A DNA stretch of 64,000 nt from Bin5 sp963662575 (GCA_963662575.1 OY759723.1:868001-932000); one strand, 5' to 3'; positions 1-9,268 are shown, numbered from the stretch's first letter. Notes: generated by a model from the sequence alone, not told the origin. Made by a program: numbers and translations.

Positions 1-328
1 AGGTCGTCCCTGCCGTGACGTCCGTATGCATGTAGGTCGTACCCGTTAGATTGGTACCTCCAATCTGCATCCAGTCGTTGACGCTGTCCCACACCCACAG
101 CTCATAACGCGTCGCGTCCTGCACCGCTGTCCAACTAAGTTCCACGGCCTTCTCCTTCACCTCTGCCGTCAGAACCGGTCCTGCAGGCAACGGCGCGGCT
201 GTGGGCGAAGGCATGTGTGTACCCATCGATGTGGGCGCAAGCGTGGCCGTTGGCGCCGCCGCAGCCCGCGATAGTCCGGTTCCGTGGTGGGCCCCGGGGT
301 TGGATAGATCAGATAGGAATAGATCCAT
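1..328 (-). CDS. C-terminal part of a fibronectin type III-like protein (runs off the left edge)
   Basis: Read on the minus strand, the frame encodes a Pro/Thr/Ala-rich linker followed by a fibronectin type III-like stretch: 'VELSWTAVQDATRYELWVWD' and, further on, 'GTTYMHTDV'. Such repeats are common in secreted or surface proteins of Chloroflexota. The C-terminus lies outside the window. The ATG near 328 is only the first one upstream; no signal peptide follows it and the frame stays open further back, so the true start is unknown. Just upstream, another frame also gives a Pro/Thr-rich reading, so a frameshift is possible. Function cannot be stated beyond a likely extracellular carbohydrate- or protein-binding module. 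Confidence 0.5.
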   Translation of the reverse strand, partial: MDLFLSDLSNPGAHHGTGLSRAAAAPTATLAPTSMGTHMPSPTAAPLPAGPVLTAEVKEKAVELSWTAVQDATRYELWVWDSVNDWMQIGGTNLTGTTYMHTDVTAGTT

Positions 329-520
329 ACCCTCTCGCCAGTGAGGCCGAAGGCCGCATGGGTGATGGGTCAGGTCTGCGGCGCGCCTGGACGAAAACCG
401 ATCCGGCCCGCGACCAGGAAGGGGGAAGCGCGGCAAATCCGTCACAGTATATTATATAGAAGATACATGTCATTAGTATGGCAATTGGGATGATTTCTGT
501 GGCAATATTGTGGCAACAGC

Positions 521-549
521 TACTCAGAACGTAGATCAGATGGTAGAAT
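521..549 (+). promoter_or_regulatory. Possible extended -10 promoter of the hybrid kinase gene
   Basis: The sequence TGGTAGAAT (541-549) has the TGn motif next to a TAGAAT -10 box, with a weak -35 (TACTCA, 521-526) at 17 bp. It lies in an AT-richer stretch about 105 bases before the kinase start. Read by eye only. Bases 329-655 hold no other gene that I can see. Confidence 0.35.
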
Positions 550-655
550 AGAGATCATACGAGCCAAACGCGCCGCGCTTCAGGACTCGCATCCGACCGC
601 TGCGTGCAGGCCCGAAGAACCGAATCTGCTCAGATTTGCATGAGGAAAAGGAAAG

Positions 656-3079
656 ATGAAGCGACCCGAAGAACTGGCACGAGAGAATGAAGCGTTGCGA
701 GACCGGTTGTCCCGGTTGAGCCAGGCCAGCCTGCGCATCAACGAGAGCCTCGACTTCAACACAGTCCTGAAAGGCGTCCTGGACTCCGCCTGCTCACTGA
801 CCGGCGCCCGCTACGGGGTGATTACTCTCCTCGACAAAGCGGGGCGGCCTAAAGATTTCCTCTCCTCCGGCATGACGCGCGAGGAGGACCAACGCCTGTG
901 GGATATGCCCAATGGAAAGAAATACTTCGAACATTTTTATGGCGTTCCGGAACCGATACGCATTCAGGACCTGCTCGACTACTTCAAGTCCCAGGGCCTT
1001 CCCGAACTCCACGTGCCCGTGGCGGTGAACTCCCCACTCTCCTTTCTGGTGGCGCCGGTCCACCACCGAGGAGAACGCGTTGGCATCATCTATCTGGCCG
1101 AGACCGGGGCTGGCCATGAGTTCACCTCCGAAGATGAAGAGACCCTGGTCATGTTTGCATGTCAAGCCGCGCTCGTCATCGCCAACGCCCGCATATACCG
1201 GGACGAGAAGAAAGCAAGAACCGATCTGGAGACCCTGATCAACACCTCGCCGGTGGGCGTGGTTGTATTCGACGCGCAACGCGGTGTCCCCATCATATTC
1301 AATCGAGAGGCCAGAAGAATCGTCAGCAGTCTGCGGATGCCGGACCACACTCTGGAAGATCTTCTCGACATGTTGACCTGCCACCGCGCAGACGGGCGCA
1401 AGATTTCCCTTAGCAAGGTCCCCTTGGCACGGGCACTGAGCACGGGAGAAACCATTCGTTTCGAGGAGATCGTCTTGAAGGTCCCCGACGGACGCAGCGT
1501 TACCGCGCTGATCAATGCCACACCAATATACGCGGAGGAGGGCGAACTCGAAACCGTTGTTATCGCCATGCAGGACATGACGCCGCTGGAAGAAGTGGAG
1601 CGGATGCGCGCCGAGTTCATAGGCATGGTAAGTCACGAGTTGCGGGCCCCCCTGACCTCGATAAAAGGCTCGGCAATCACCCTCATGGACGACGCAGCCG
1701 CCCTCGACCCTGCCGAGATGCGCGAGTTTCATCGTCTCATCTCGGAGCAGGCCGACCGCATGCGTAGTCTGACAAGCGACCTGCTCGATGCGGCCCGCAT
1801 TGAGACGGGCACGCTTTCGGTCGCCCCCGAACCATCGAATCCCGAGAGACTGGTGGACGAGGCCAGGAATCTGTTCCTGAGCACTGTTCGCAGAAACAAC
1901 ATCCAAATCGCTCTCCCGCCGGACCTGCCCCAGGTTATGGCGGACAGACGGCGCATCGTTCAAGTACTCAACAATCTGCTCTCCAATGCAGCCAAGTATT
2001 CGAACGATCTAACCATAATCAGGGTGAGCGCGGTGCACAAGGAGCTTCAGGTTGCCATTTCAGTCGCCGATGAGGGAAGGGGCATACCGGCCGAACGTCT
2101 GCCATTCCTGTTCAGGAAGTTTTCGCAGATCGACGGCGAAAAGCAGCGGGATGGCCTGGCGGGCTCGGGCCTGGGGCTTGAGATCTGCAAGGGCATTGTG
2201 GAGGCGCACGGGGGCCGTATCTGGGCTGAAAGCGACGGGCCCGGTCTGGGCTCGCGGTTCATTTTTACCCTTCCTGTAGTCGAGCAGGGAGGAATCGGAG
2301 ATGTCGCCAAACTCGAACAGCCCGGCGACCGACCCGAACAGCCAATCAGGGGGAGGACGCGGGTTCTCGTCGTGGACGACGACCCGCAGGCGCTCAGGTA
2401 TATCAGGGGCGCCCTTTCCAAGGCGGGGTATGAACCCATAGTGACCGGCGACCCGGAGGATGTCGACCGCCTTATAGGGGAGAAGGAGCCGCATCTGCTC
2501 CTGTTGGACCTGATGTTGCCGGGGGTGGACGGGATCGAGCTGATGGAGAGAATCCAGGGAAAGGCCGAACTGCCTGTCATCTTCCTGTCGGCCTACGGGC
2601 AAGAAAGTGTTATCGCCAAGGCCTTCGACAGTGGCGCCGCCGATTACGTCGTAAAGCCCTTCTCGACAACGGAACTGACAGCGAGAATCAGGGCGGCCTT
2701 GCGCAAGCACTCCGGCGTTAACCACTTCTCGCCGCGCGAAAACTATGTTCTGGGCGATCTGATTATCGACTATGCCGAACGCTGGGTGGCTGTAGCCGGA
2801 CGTGTAGTCGAACTGACCGCCACCGAGTACGCGTTGCTTTACGAGCTTTCGACCAATGCCGGCATGGTATTGACCCATAGGCAACTGCTGCAACGGGTCT
2901 GGGACGAAGGGCGTTCCGAAAATGCGGGGTTGGTCCGGACCATCGTGAAGAGGCTCCGCCACAAGCTGGGTGAGGATGCGCACAACCCCATGTATATCTT
3001 CACCGAGCCGCGAGTCGGCTACCGCATGCGGAAAGGCGAAGCGCTGGGGAGGGCCGACAAGGATCGGAAAACTGCATAG
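656..3079 (+). CDS. Hybrid histidine kinase / response regulator with winged-helix output domain
   Basis: An 807-residue sensor joining a whole two-component pathway in one chain. In order: short coiled coil, GAF domain (about 20-175), PAS-like domain (about 190-310), HisKA with phospho-acceptor His327 in 'MVSHELRAPLTSIKG', HATPase (about 435-550, with 'DEGRGIP' and 'GSGLGLEI'), receiver domain (about 573-690, phospho-acceptor Asp618 in 'LLLLDLMLPG', conserved Lys in 'VVKPF'), then an OmpR/KdpE-type winged helix (about 705-795, 'ELTATEYALLYEL', 'GYRM'). There is no membrane segment, so it should sense a cytoplasmic or diffusible signal. The start at 656 follows a strong purine-rich ribosome site. 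Carrying both kinase and DNA-binding output, it may regulate transcription directly; the target is unknown. No partner regulator lies next to it. Confidence 0.9.
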   Translation: MKRPEELARENEALRDRLSRLSQASLRINESLDFNTVLKGVLDSACSLTGARYGVITLLDKAGRPKDFLSSGMTREEDQRLWDMPNGKKYFEHFYGVPEPIRIQDLLDYFKSQGLPELHVPVAVNSPLSFLVAPVHHRGERVGIIYLAETGAGHEFTSEDEETLVMFACQAALVIANARIYRDEKKARTDLETLINTSPVGVVVFDAQRGVPIIFNREARRIVSSLRMPDHTLEDLLDMLTCHRADGRKISLSKVPLARALSTGETIRFEEIVLKVPDGRSVTALINATPIYAEEGELETVVIAMQDMTPLEEVERMRAEFIGMVSHELRAPLTSIKGSAITLMDDAAALDPAEMREFHRLISEQADRMRSLTSDLLDAARIETGTLSVAPEPSNPERLVDEARNLFLSTVRRNNIQIALPPDLPQVMADRRRIVQVLNNLLSNAAKYSNDLTIIRVSAVHKELQVAISVADEGRGIPAERLPFLFRKFSQIDGEKQRDGLAGSGLGLEICKGIVEAHGGRIWAESDGPGLGSRFIFTLPVVEQGGIGDVAKLEQPGDRPEQPIRGRTRVLVVDDDPQALRYIRGALSKAGYEPIVTGDPEDVDRLIGEKEPHLLLLDLMLPGVDGIELMERIQGKAELPVIFLSAYGQESVIAKAFDSGAADYVVKPFSTTELTARIRAALRKHSGVNHFSPRENYVLGDLIIDYAERWVAVAGRVVELTATEYALLYELSTNAGMVLTHRQLLQRVWDEGRSENAGLVRTIVKRLRHKLGEDAHNPMYIFTEPRVGYRMRKGEALGRADKDRKTA

Positions 3080-3091
3080 CCCCGGAAACGA

Positions 3092-3128
3092 AACAGCCGG
3101 ATCAATGTTGTTCTCCGATCCGGCTGTT
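3092..3128 (+). terminator. Stem-loop after the hybrid kinase gene
   Basis: A perfect 12-bp inverted repeat (AACAGCCGGATC / GATCCGGCTGTT) with a 13-base loop begins 12 bases after the kinase stop codon. The following bases are pyrimidine-rich (CCTTCTC) but not a clean T-run, so termination is likely though not certain. Confidence 0.6.
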
Positions 3129-3421
3129 CCTTCTCATAACGTCATCCTGATCCGCCGCCGCGCCGGCCACACCGCCGCCGCCTACGGCTTCCTCGGCGTC
3201 CTGCTCTGGGAATCCCAGGAGCAGGAATCAGCGTACCGCGCCCGCCGCGCCATCCGCCACTGGTGGGAGAGCGTCACCGACGGGCCCACCCGCATCCGCC
3301 GGCCGGAGAAGCCTAGCCGAGCCTCGCGATCCGGAGTACTCGCCGGCAGCCAGAGTACGCTATGCGACCTTGGCGGCGCGGTGGCGGGATCTGGGTTATC
3401 GGCGTGATGCTGGGATCGCGG

Positions 3422-3697
3422 GGCGTGATGGGCTGGCGGGGGGTGAGCGGCGGTATCACACACATGCTGGCGCCGCGACGTGACTGGTTTTGGAGGGGGG
3501 CGTTGCGGGGGGTGTCCCCCCGCACAAGGGAGGGCCGTAGGCCCGACCGTCAAAAAAGGGCGTAGCCCCTGGCGGCGGCGGGGGTTTGCCGACGACAGCC
3601 CTGAGCCGCCTTAGCGGCGAAGGGTGCGCAGGCCCGCCTTAGCGGGCCGGAGCCGCCGGAGGGCGTCTGCGCCCGTAGGCGTCCATACAGGCGAGGA
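3422..3697 (+). repeat. Dispersed hairpin repeat, copy A (long form)
   Basis: Long form, about 276 bp, nearly identical to the copy at 17505-17780. It contains a 5' segment of about 70 bp (GATGGGCTGGCGGGG onward), the double-hairpin core shared by all seven copies (near 3495-3555), and a tail of further small stem-loops with short loops: GGGC-gta-GCCC, GCCGC-ctta-GCGGC, GCCCGC-ctta-GCGGGC and GGGCG-tctg-CGCCC. The first core hairpin here is GCGGGGGG-tgt-CCCCCCGC, different in sequence from other copies but still fully paired. Frames across it encode only low-complexity Arg/Pro/Gly peptides. The flanking bases 3130-3421 hold nothing I can support as a gene. Confidence 0.85.
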
Positions 3698-3755
3698 GTG
3701 AGGGGAGAGGCAGACTACAAGGATTGAGTGGTTGGCAGCTGCTGGTCACTATCCG

Positions 3756-4439
3756 CTAGCTGCGGCAGTTGAAGACATGCCGGTAGTCTTCGGGCAGGTC
3801 GACGTCGAAGACAAGCGAGGCCGACTCGATGACGTGCACGGGGATGCCCGCCGCCGCGGCCAGGCGCTGGTGACGCTGGAAACTGGCCCGGCCGAAGGCG
3901 AAAGGGATTGCCTGGGCGGGCTGGAGCATGAGCGCGTTGGTGCCGCCGTCACGGCTGGGGGCGATGATGATCTGGGGGGCGCGGCCGCGGGGGGAGGCCA
4001 CTGTGCGCACATCCTCTGCTGTCAGGTTGGGCATGTCGGTGGGGAGGACCAGGATTTTGGTTGCGCCGCGGGCGGCGGCGTAAAGGGCAGCCTGGGTCAG
4101 GGCCGCGTTGAGCTGCGGTTCGGAATCGGTGTCCGACGGGCTGCAGGACGAGGGGGGCAGACGGTCCGGGGCCGGTCCGCGGTGGGCGGCTGGCGCGGTG
4201 ATAGGCAGACTCACTTCGGTCAGCGCATGGCTGCCCGCCTGTTCGGCGAGGGTCAGGGCGTTGCTGTCGCGGCTGACAACTACGATCTGCGCGTCAATTT
4301 TCGCCTTGTTGATGGCGGCCAGGGTACGGGTGAGGAGTTCGCGGTTGAGGGCGTGGCGCTGCTGGGGCGAGATACAGGCGGCCAGGCGGCTTTTTCCTTC
4401 GTTGAAGGGCTTGACGGGAACAATTGTCCACAAGCTCAT
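3756..4439 (-). CDS. cofC: 2-phospho-L-lactate (or phosphoenolpyruvate) guanylyltransferase CofC
   Basis: A 227-residue nucleotidyltransferase of coenzyme F420 synthesis. It couples GTP to 2-phospholactate or, in many bacteria, phosphoenolpyruvate, making the activated donor used by CofD. Family signatures are visible: N-terminal 'VPVKPFNEGKSRLA' (7-20), 'LPTDMPNL' (132-139, metal-binding Asp), 'DGGTNAL' (164-170) and 'FDVDLPED' (211-218). Residues about 80-108 (Pro/Ser/Ala-rich, between the first Rossmann half and 'QLNAALTQA') look like an insertion relative to the core fold. It is the last gene of a minus-strand F420 set but is separated from cofD by a 2.9-kb methyltransferase gene. The substrate choice cannot be told from the sequence alone. 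Confidence 0.9.
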   Translation of the reverse strand: MSLWTIVPVKPFNEGKSRLAACISPQQRHALNRELLTRTLAAINKAKIDAQIVVVSRDSNALTLAEQAGSHALTEVSLPITAPAAHRGPAPDRLPPSSCSPSDTDSEPQLNAALTQAALYAAARGATKILVLPTDMPNLTAEDVRTVASPRGRAPQIIIAPSRDGGTNALMLQPAQAIPFAFGRASFQRHQRLAAAAGIPVHVIESASLVFDVDLPEDYRHVFNCRS

Positions 4440-4631
4440 TTCAGGGTCCGGTGGTTGGAATCCAATGGATACACGTTTTCTTGGGGCCGAAAAAGTCTAA
4501 GTTTACGGCGTTTCTCGCTCGAAAGTCGGGCTTGGCCCCAAAAGCTGGACCACAGACTAAGGTGTAAAATGAAGTAATTCAGCACGCACGTGGAGGGACA
4601 GTCTAACGGTCAAGAAGCGACAGAAAAAATG

Positions 4632-7529
4632 CTAGATTGCAAGCCCGGCAGATTCTGGGCGCTCTTTCCCGCCGTGCACTGACGGTTCGGCACACCATTT
4701 GGCTGAGAGGCGGCGGACTGCTACGTAGATCTCCTCGCCGAAGCCGAGGAGATCGCAGATAACGCGCCGGTCCAGGAGGGCGCGGTTGGGGTCGGCGTCG
4801 GCGAGGTAGGCGGGCTTCAGTTCCTTGTCGCGGAACTCATCAAATATTGTTTCGGCCATACGCAACTGTTCGTCCGTGAGGCAGCGAATATCCAAGAGGC
4901 GAAACGAATCAAGCCCACTAACGGTGATACTTCCTCGGCCAGCAACTTGCCTAGTGGAGTTCCACCAAAAACCCAATAATCCAAGAGTGCTGTTAGCCCA
5001 AACAACAAAAGCGGATTCCGGCTTTCTTCCGTCAAACGATACGTTTGGCCAAGCCCGCCCTCCAATACTTGGTTGGTCGGTGAAAGCTGCTGTAAGTGGC
5101 TGGGAGTTGAAACGAAAGTCACGATTAATATGAGAGTGGCTTGCAGTAGCCCAGGCAGCGGCGGCCTTGACTTCCATCCCCGGCTTGACTAGTAGCTGGG
5201 AGTCAGGCTGGCACACTATCCGCGTTTCCTGCTTAGCATTATGACTCCACAACGCGGGAAATGTAGCAGTTGGGCTGTTTGGCGCTCTCACAAATGGGCC
5301 AGTCGAGCCAGCGATGTTAATGTCATGCCACCCGCGCCTTCCTATGTCTCCGAGTGCTGCCATTCTCAACTCAACTGAAGATGCTAAGCCTGGAAGCCAC
5401 AACCTCGACTCAGACAAGGCAAAAGCGGTTTGAACCACGGAGCAGTCTGAAATCCGAACTGCGTTCCAGGCATTCTCAGTGTGGGGCGCGTCTATGTTTT
5501 CACCGATCAACTCCGCCCCTATCATCAGAGGAGTTCCCCCAAACGGACCATCTTCTATACTTCTAACTTGCCTGCTGTCGATAACTTCTGTTGCCATAGA
5601 CCTGGCATCGGCAAACCCCTGCGGCCTTTGTTTGAGTGATGCAAAGAGTGCGCGGCCTTCGGGGGAATCGTCCTGTGTTTTTTTTCGGGCAATCACTAAA
5701 CACTCTGCCATGCCAGTGTCTGCCGAAAAGGATAGATCGTCATCGTCCGCGGCGGCTAGAGAGAGAACGGTCAATGTTGTATAGTCTTGGAAAATCATCT
5801 CGCGAAACTTTAGCCATGACTGTCCAGCCGCAGCGGATAGGGGAAGCACTAGGGCTAAGACACCGCCGGGCTTGATCTTCTTGTGGGCCAACGCAGCAAA
5901 CGCAGAGGCAATGCCAGCGTATCCATGGTAGCAAGTATCCTTTGTGTACCGTTTCAGACTCTTTGCCATCTCTTTCTGCGTATCTAAGTCGGTGCTCAGC
6001 CCCTTAAACTGCTTAATGGAATTCTCGTCTCTCTCGCTGCCTTCCCAATCTGAGCCGGCCTTGGTGAAAGGCGGATTCATTATCACCAGATCATAGCTAC
6101 CGTCGGGTATCTCGGTGCGAACTTGGGCTGCCGTCTCTTCGCCCGCGCTGCCGGTGCGCATGGCAGGGTCGCTGATGTTAAACAGTGTCATTACGTTAGA
6201 AGATTGGAGCAACTCCAGAGAGCCTATCATCACGCCTCCGTCTTGTTGACGGCCGTAGGGCATGGTGTAGAGGCGAGAATTGGTGAAGTCGACAGCGGGT
6301 TCGGCGCCTGAAAGGGTAGAGCCGGTAATGTGGATTGCCGACGGCATGACGTCGCAGCCGTATAGAACCTCCTCCATCATCACTTGGTGAAGCTTGCTGC
6401 CATCGCCGCCAGCGCGCTCGTGGCGGGCGGCAATCTGTTCGTACACGGCGGAGAGCAGCGCGCCGGTACCGCAGGCGAAGTCTCCGATTCGCAGCTTGCC
6501 GATTTCTTCGGCGCTTGACCAGTCCACGCCTTCCAGCTGTGCGACCGCGAGCCGGGCCAGCAGTGCGGCGGAAGCAGGAAGGGTGTAGAAGGTGGCAAGG
6601 TATTTGCGGTCGGCGATGAGCCGCTGGAAAATGCGGCCGGTCAGGTCGTGGGCGTTTTCGACGCCGGTTGCGTTGACGCCCTGGGCGGTATTTCGCAGTC
6701 GCCGCAGTATTCGGGCCGCGTCGGCGGAGTCCAGATGCTCGAGGATATCCTTAGCGATGGAGAAGATAGGCCAGTAGTTGATATTCAGTATGGCGGTCCA
6801 AGCCGCCAACACTTCACCCTGCGGGTTGTTTATACTATCGCCACAGGCATGCGCGAGGGACTTGATTTTAGCGTGCATCCCGGCAATCTGATCGTGGAAT
6901 ACGAGGGCGTTGGCAATGATGGCGCTTGCCATGCGGCGAGTTTGGCGCACGTTGGCCATCCCCAACAGATTGGCGATTGCCTCTGTGATACCTGGGCGGA
7001 TCTGGTCCAGTTCGTCGAAGATTTTGGCGGCGCCGTCGATGCCCTCCTGCAAAATTTCTGTTGCCCGATCAACGGCGTGCTGTGGAACTGAGACCAGGCG
7101 AACTATGTCGGCCAAGTCTTCGACCGAGCCGTCGAGCCAGCCGGAATCGGGGAAGCGGGTGGCACCGCCGTTTTCGGTGAAGACGCAGTATGACAGACGG
7201 GCATCAGAGAGGGCAGCGGAGAGATCCTGCGCCTCACCTACTGCGTCCGGGTAACGGAGGGCGATGGCGGCTTCGATGATTCGCCCGTCAGCTTCTGTCT
7301 CCAACCCGAGACGGTCTTTCGCCTCCGCTTCGACGCTGGCGGCGGGCATATACTCGGCCTCGATCACAACGGGGGAGCGGCCGGGCGCTGTGATCAGGAT
7401 GTCGGGCTGAAGCCCTGGGTGTCCGTAAATGGCTTGTGTGTTCTCGGAGCGCACATCACTACGAGGCAGCATAGCCTCAAGCAGGGCCCCCATTGCATTG
7501 TTAACGCTCGGTTCGGTCTGGCGCGGCAT
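4632..7529 (-). CDS. Large N6-adenine DNA methyltransferase, possible type IIG-like restriction-modification protein
   Basis: A 965-residue protein with an adenine methyltransferase core: SAM-binding motif I 'DFACGTGALL' (350-359) and catalytic motif IV 'NPPF' (485-488). A helical region (about 150-340) precedes the core, as in HsdM-type and type IIG enzymes. The N-terminus carries 'QPDILI' (41-46) and 'VVIEAEY' (54-60), which resemble the D...ExK pattern of PD-(D/E)XK nucleases, except that the expected Lys is Glu59. The nuclease may therefore be degenerate or absent. The C-terminal 300 residues could hold target recognition. No hsdS or hsdR gene is nearby, which favours a single-chain or orphan enzyme. 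It sits 48 bases after cofD and splits the F420 genes, which suggests later insertion. The target sequence is unknown. Confidence 0.8.
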   Translation of the reverse strand: MPRQTEPSVNNAMGALLEAMLPRSDVRSENTQAIYGHPGLQPDILITAPGRSPVVIEAEYMPAASVEAEAKDRLGLETEADGRIIEAAIALRYPDAVGEAQDLSAALSDARLSYCVFTENGGATRFPDSGWLDGSVEDLADIVRLVSVPQHAVDRATEILQEGIDGAAKIFDELDQIRPGITEAIANLLGMANVRQTRRMASAIIANALVFHDQIAGMHAKIKSLAHACGDSINNPQGEVLAAWTAILNINYWPIFSIAKDILEHLDSADAARILRRLRNTAQGVNATGVENAHDLTGRIFQRLIADRKYLATFYTLPASAALLARLAVAQLEGVDWSSAEEIGKLRIGDFACGTGALLSAVYEQIAARHERAGGDGSKLHQVMMEEVLYGCDVMPSAIHITGSTLSGAEPAVDFTNSRLYTMPYGRQQDGGVMIGSLELLQSSNVMTLFNISDPAMRTGSAGEETAAQVRTEIPDGSYDLVIMNPPFTKAGSDWEGSERDENSIKQFKGLSTDLDTQKEMAKSLKRYTKDTCYHGYAGIASAFAALAHKKIKPGGVLALVLPLSAAAGQSWLKFREMIFQDYTTLTVLSLAAADDDDLSFSADTGMAECLVIARKKTQDDSPEGRALFASLKQRPQGFADARSMATEVIDSRQVRSIEDGPFGGTPLMIGAELIGENIDAPHTENAWNAVRISDCSVVQTAFALSESRLWLPGLASSVELRMAALGDIGRRGWHDINIAGSTGPFVRAPNSPTATFPALWSHNAKQETRIVCQPDSQLLVKPGMEVKAAAAWATASHSHINRDFRFNSQPLTAAFTDQPSIGGRAWPNVSFDGRKPESAFVVWANSTLGLLGFWWNSTRQVAGRGSITVSGLDSFRLLDIRCLTDEQLRMAETIFDEFRDKELKPAYLADADPNRALLDRRVICDLLGFGEEIYVAVRRLSAKWCAEPSVHGGKERPESAGLAI

Positions 7530-7577
7530 ATAATCCCTTTTACGTCTGAACAGTTGATTGACTTACAGAAAACATAA

Positions 7578-8537
7578 TCAGCTTTCCATAAGTGACCGGC
7601 TGAACTGCAGGACCTCTGTAGCAAGGCGTCGTTTGGAGGGAAGGTCTGTCATAATCGTATCGGTCGTTAGGGTTGGCAGGGAAAGCCGGCTTTCGTCGGC
7701 CCGGTCCTGCTGGTCGATGACGAATCCGTCCAGGAGACCGGCGTAGTGCTCGACGACGGTGAGGGGCAGGTGCTTGAGATGGCCCATCTCGCGCATCATC
7801 TTGGCTACCGGGCCTTTGACGGCGCGTCCGCCGACAATCGGGCTGACAGCGACGACCGGGGCAGCGCTGGCCCGCACCAGATCGCTGAGGCCGGGCACCG
7901 AGAGGATCGGGTCCACGCTGAGATAGGGATTGCTGGGGCAGATGATGATCTGCGCGGCGGACTGCAATGATTCGGCTACCTCTGGGGCGAGGTCCGCGTT
8001 GTCGGCGCCGACGAATGTCAGCCCACGGAAGGTCGGTTCGCAACGGCGGCGCACGAAATAGTCCTGAAAAGGGAGATCGCCTTCGTCTGTATGCACGAGG
8101 GTTCGTACCGGCTGGTTGCACATGGGCAGGATGCGGGAGGGGATGTCCAGGGTTCGGCGCAGGCGGTCGGTGATTTCGGTGAGAGTGGCGCCTGACTTCA
8201 GCCAGTTGTTGCGCAGCAGGTGGAGGGCCAGATCCTTGTCGCCGAGGCGGAACCATGCGTCGCCGCCCAGGCGCTCCATTTCGGCGAGCACGCTCCAGGT
8301 TTCAGCGGCGCGGCCCCAGCCCGTCTGCGGGTTGTTGACGCGGGCGAGCCCGTAGAGAACGGTGTCGATATCCGGGCAGATGGTCAGGCCCCAGTGCTCG
8401 AAATCGTCGCCGGTGTTGACGATGACGGTCAGCGCGCCCGGTGGCAGCGTTTCCTGCAGACCGGCGGCGAATTTGGCGCCGCCGACACCGCCGGCCAAGG
8501 CTACGACCGGGGAAATTTTCTCCGTTGTTGGGGCCAT
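7578..8537 (-). CDS. cofD: 2-phospho-L-lactate transferase CofD
   Basis: A 319-residue transferase joining the activated phospho-acid from CofC to the deazaflavin Fo, giving F420-0 (or dehydro-F420-0 if the donor is PEP-derived). Visible signatures are 'LAGGVGGAKFAAGL' (14-27), 'NTGDDFEHWGL' (41-51) and 'ICPDIDTVLYGLA' (53-65), all typical of the CofD nucleotide and Fo site, and 'PSNPYLS' plus 'SPIVGG' further on. Length matches the family. It lies 47 bases downstream of the nitroreductase gene on the same strand. No cofE (gamma-glutamyl ligase) and no Fo synthase gene appear in the window, so the pathway must be completed elsewhere. Confidence 0.95.
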   Translation of the reverse strand: MAPTTEKISPVVALAGGVGGAKFAAGLQETLPPGALTVIVNTGDDFEHWGLTICPDIDTVLYGLARVNNPQTGWGRAAETWSVLAEMERLGGDAWFRLGDKDLALHLLRNNWLKSGATLTEITDRLRRTLDIPSRILPMCNQPVRTLVHTDEGDLPFQDYFVRRRCEPTFRGLTFVGADNADLAPEVAESLQSAAQIIICPSNPYLSVDPILSVPGLSDLVRASAAPVVAVSPIVGGRAVKGPVAKMMREMGHLKHLPLTVVEHYAGLLDGFVIDQQDRADESRLSLPTLTTDTIMTDLPSKRRLATEVLQFSRSLMES

Positions 8538-8584
8538 TGCACACGTTTTTCGTAGTGGGCATTACGCTTTACGCAATGCGGTGC

Positions 8585-9268
8585 TCAGCGCCAGATTACC
8601 CGTTCCGCCAGAGGGAGCCGTTCACGCTGTTTCTCTTCGGCGGCGTAGCCGAGCGTGATCAGCGCCTGGGGATGCCAGCTTTGCGGCAGGTCGAGGGCAT
8701 CCCGCACCAGGTCGGGCACGAACAGGGGGGCGCACATCCAGCAGGCGGCGAGGCCGTAATGCTGGGCTGCCAGGAGAAGATTCTGGCAGGCCAGGGCGGT
8801 GCTTTGCACGGCCATCAGCCATTCGGCCTCCTGGCGGCGCTGGTCGGGGTAGTCGTCCATGCCTTCCAGGGAGAGGGAGGCTGCGACCAGTGCGGGCGCG
8901 CCGGTGATGCGGGCATGGCTGATGCGGACGCGGCGCTCGATGATGGCTGCGTCGACGCCGTCGGCTCCCAGGTCGGCGCGCCAGCGCGCGCCCATGCGGT
9001 CGCTCAACTCCTGCTTGACCGGGTCGGAAGTGACGACGCAGAAGCGCCAGGGCTGGCGGTTGTGGGCTGAAGGCGCCCAGATTGCGGCGGTCAGCAGCAT
9101 TTCCAGCAGCGAGCGCTCGACCGGGTCGGGCAGGTAGCGGCGGACAGATCTGCGCCCGCGGATAAGCTGCCAGAACCAGCCGTCATCGATATCGGAGGCC
9201 CAGTCTGATTGGCGCCAGTCGCTGTGGTCGTCTCTCGGATCCGCTGACGCAATGCGCTGTTTCTGCAT
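8585..9268 (-). CDS. Nitroreductase-family protein, likely dehydro-F420-0 reductase (FbiB C-terminal-like)
   Basis: A 227-residue FMN-binding nitroreductase. It has 'RGRRSVRRYLPDPV', 'APSAHNRQPWRFCVV' and a late 'GYAAEEKQRERLPL', which match the C-terminal domain of mycobacterial FbiB more closely than generic NfsB enzymes. That domain is known to reduce dehydro-F420-0 with FMNH2. Its position just upstream of cofD supports the same role here (inference). Unlike FbiB, it is not fused to a gamma-glutamyl ligase. An alternative is a general nitroreductase. It is the first gene of the minus-strand set. Confidence 0.8.
   Translation of the reverse strand: MQKQRIASADPRDDHSDWRQSDWASDIDDGWFWQLIRGRRSVRRYLPDPVERSLLEMLLTAAIWAPSAHNRQPWRFCVVTSDPVKQELSDRMGARWRADLGADGVDAAIIERRVRISHARITGAPALVAASLSLEGMDDYPDQRRQEAEWLMAVQSTALACQNLLLAAQHYGLAACWMCAPLFVPDLVRDALDLPQSWHPQALITLGYAAEEKQRERLPLAERVIWR

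Noticed and set aside
794..1963. Long minus-strand frame antisense to the hybrid kinase
   Set aside because: It mirrors codon structure of the plus-strand gene, which has clear domains; its translation resembles no family.
3362..3565. Arg/Gly/Pro-rich frames over repeat copy A
   Set aside because: They are translations of the dispersed hairpin repeat and recur at the other copies with the same low-complexity sequence.
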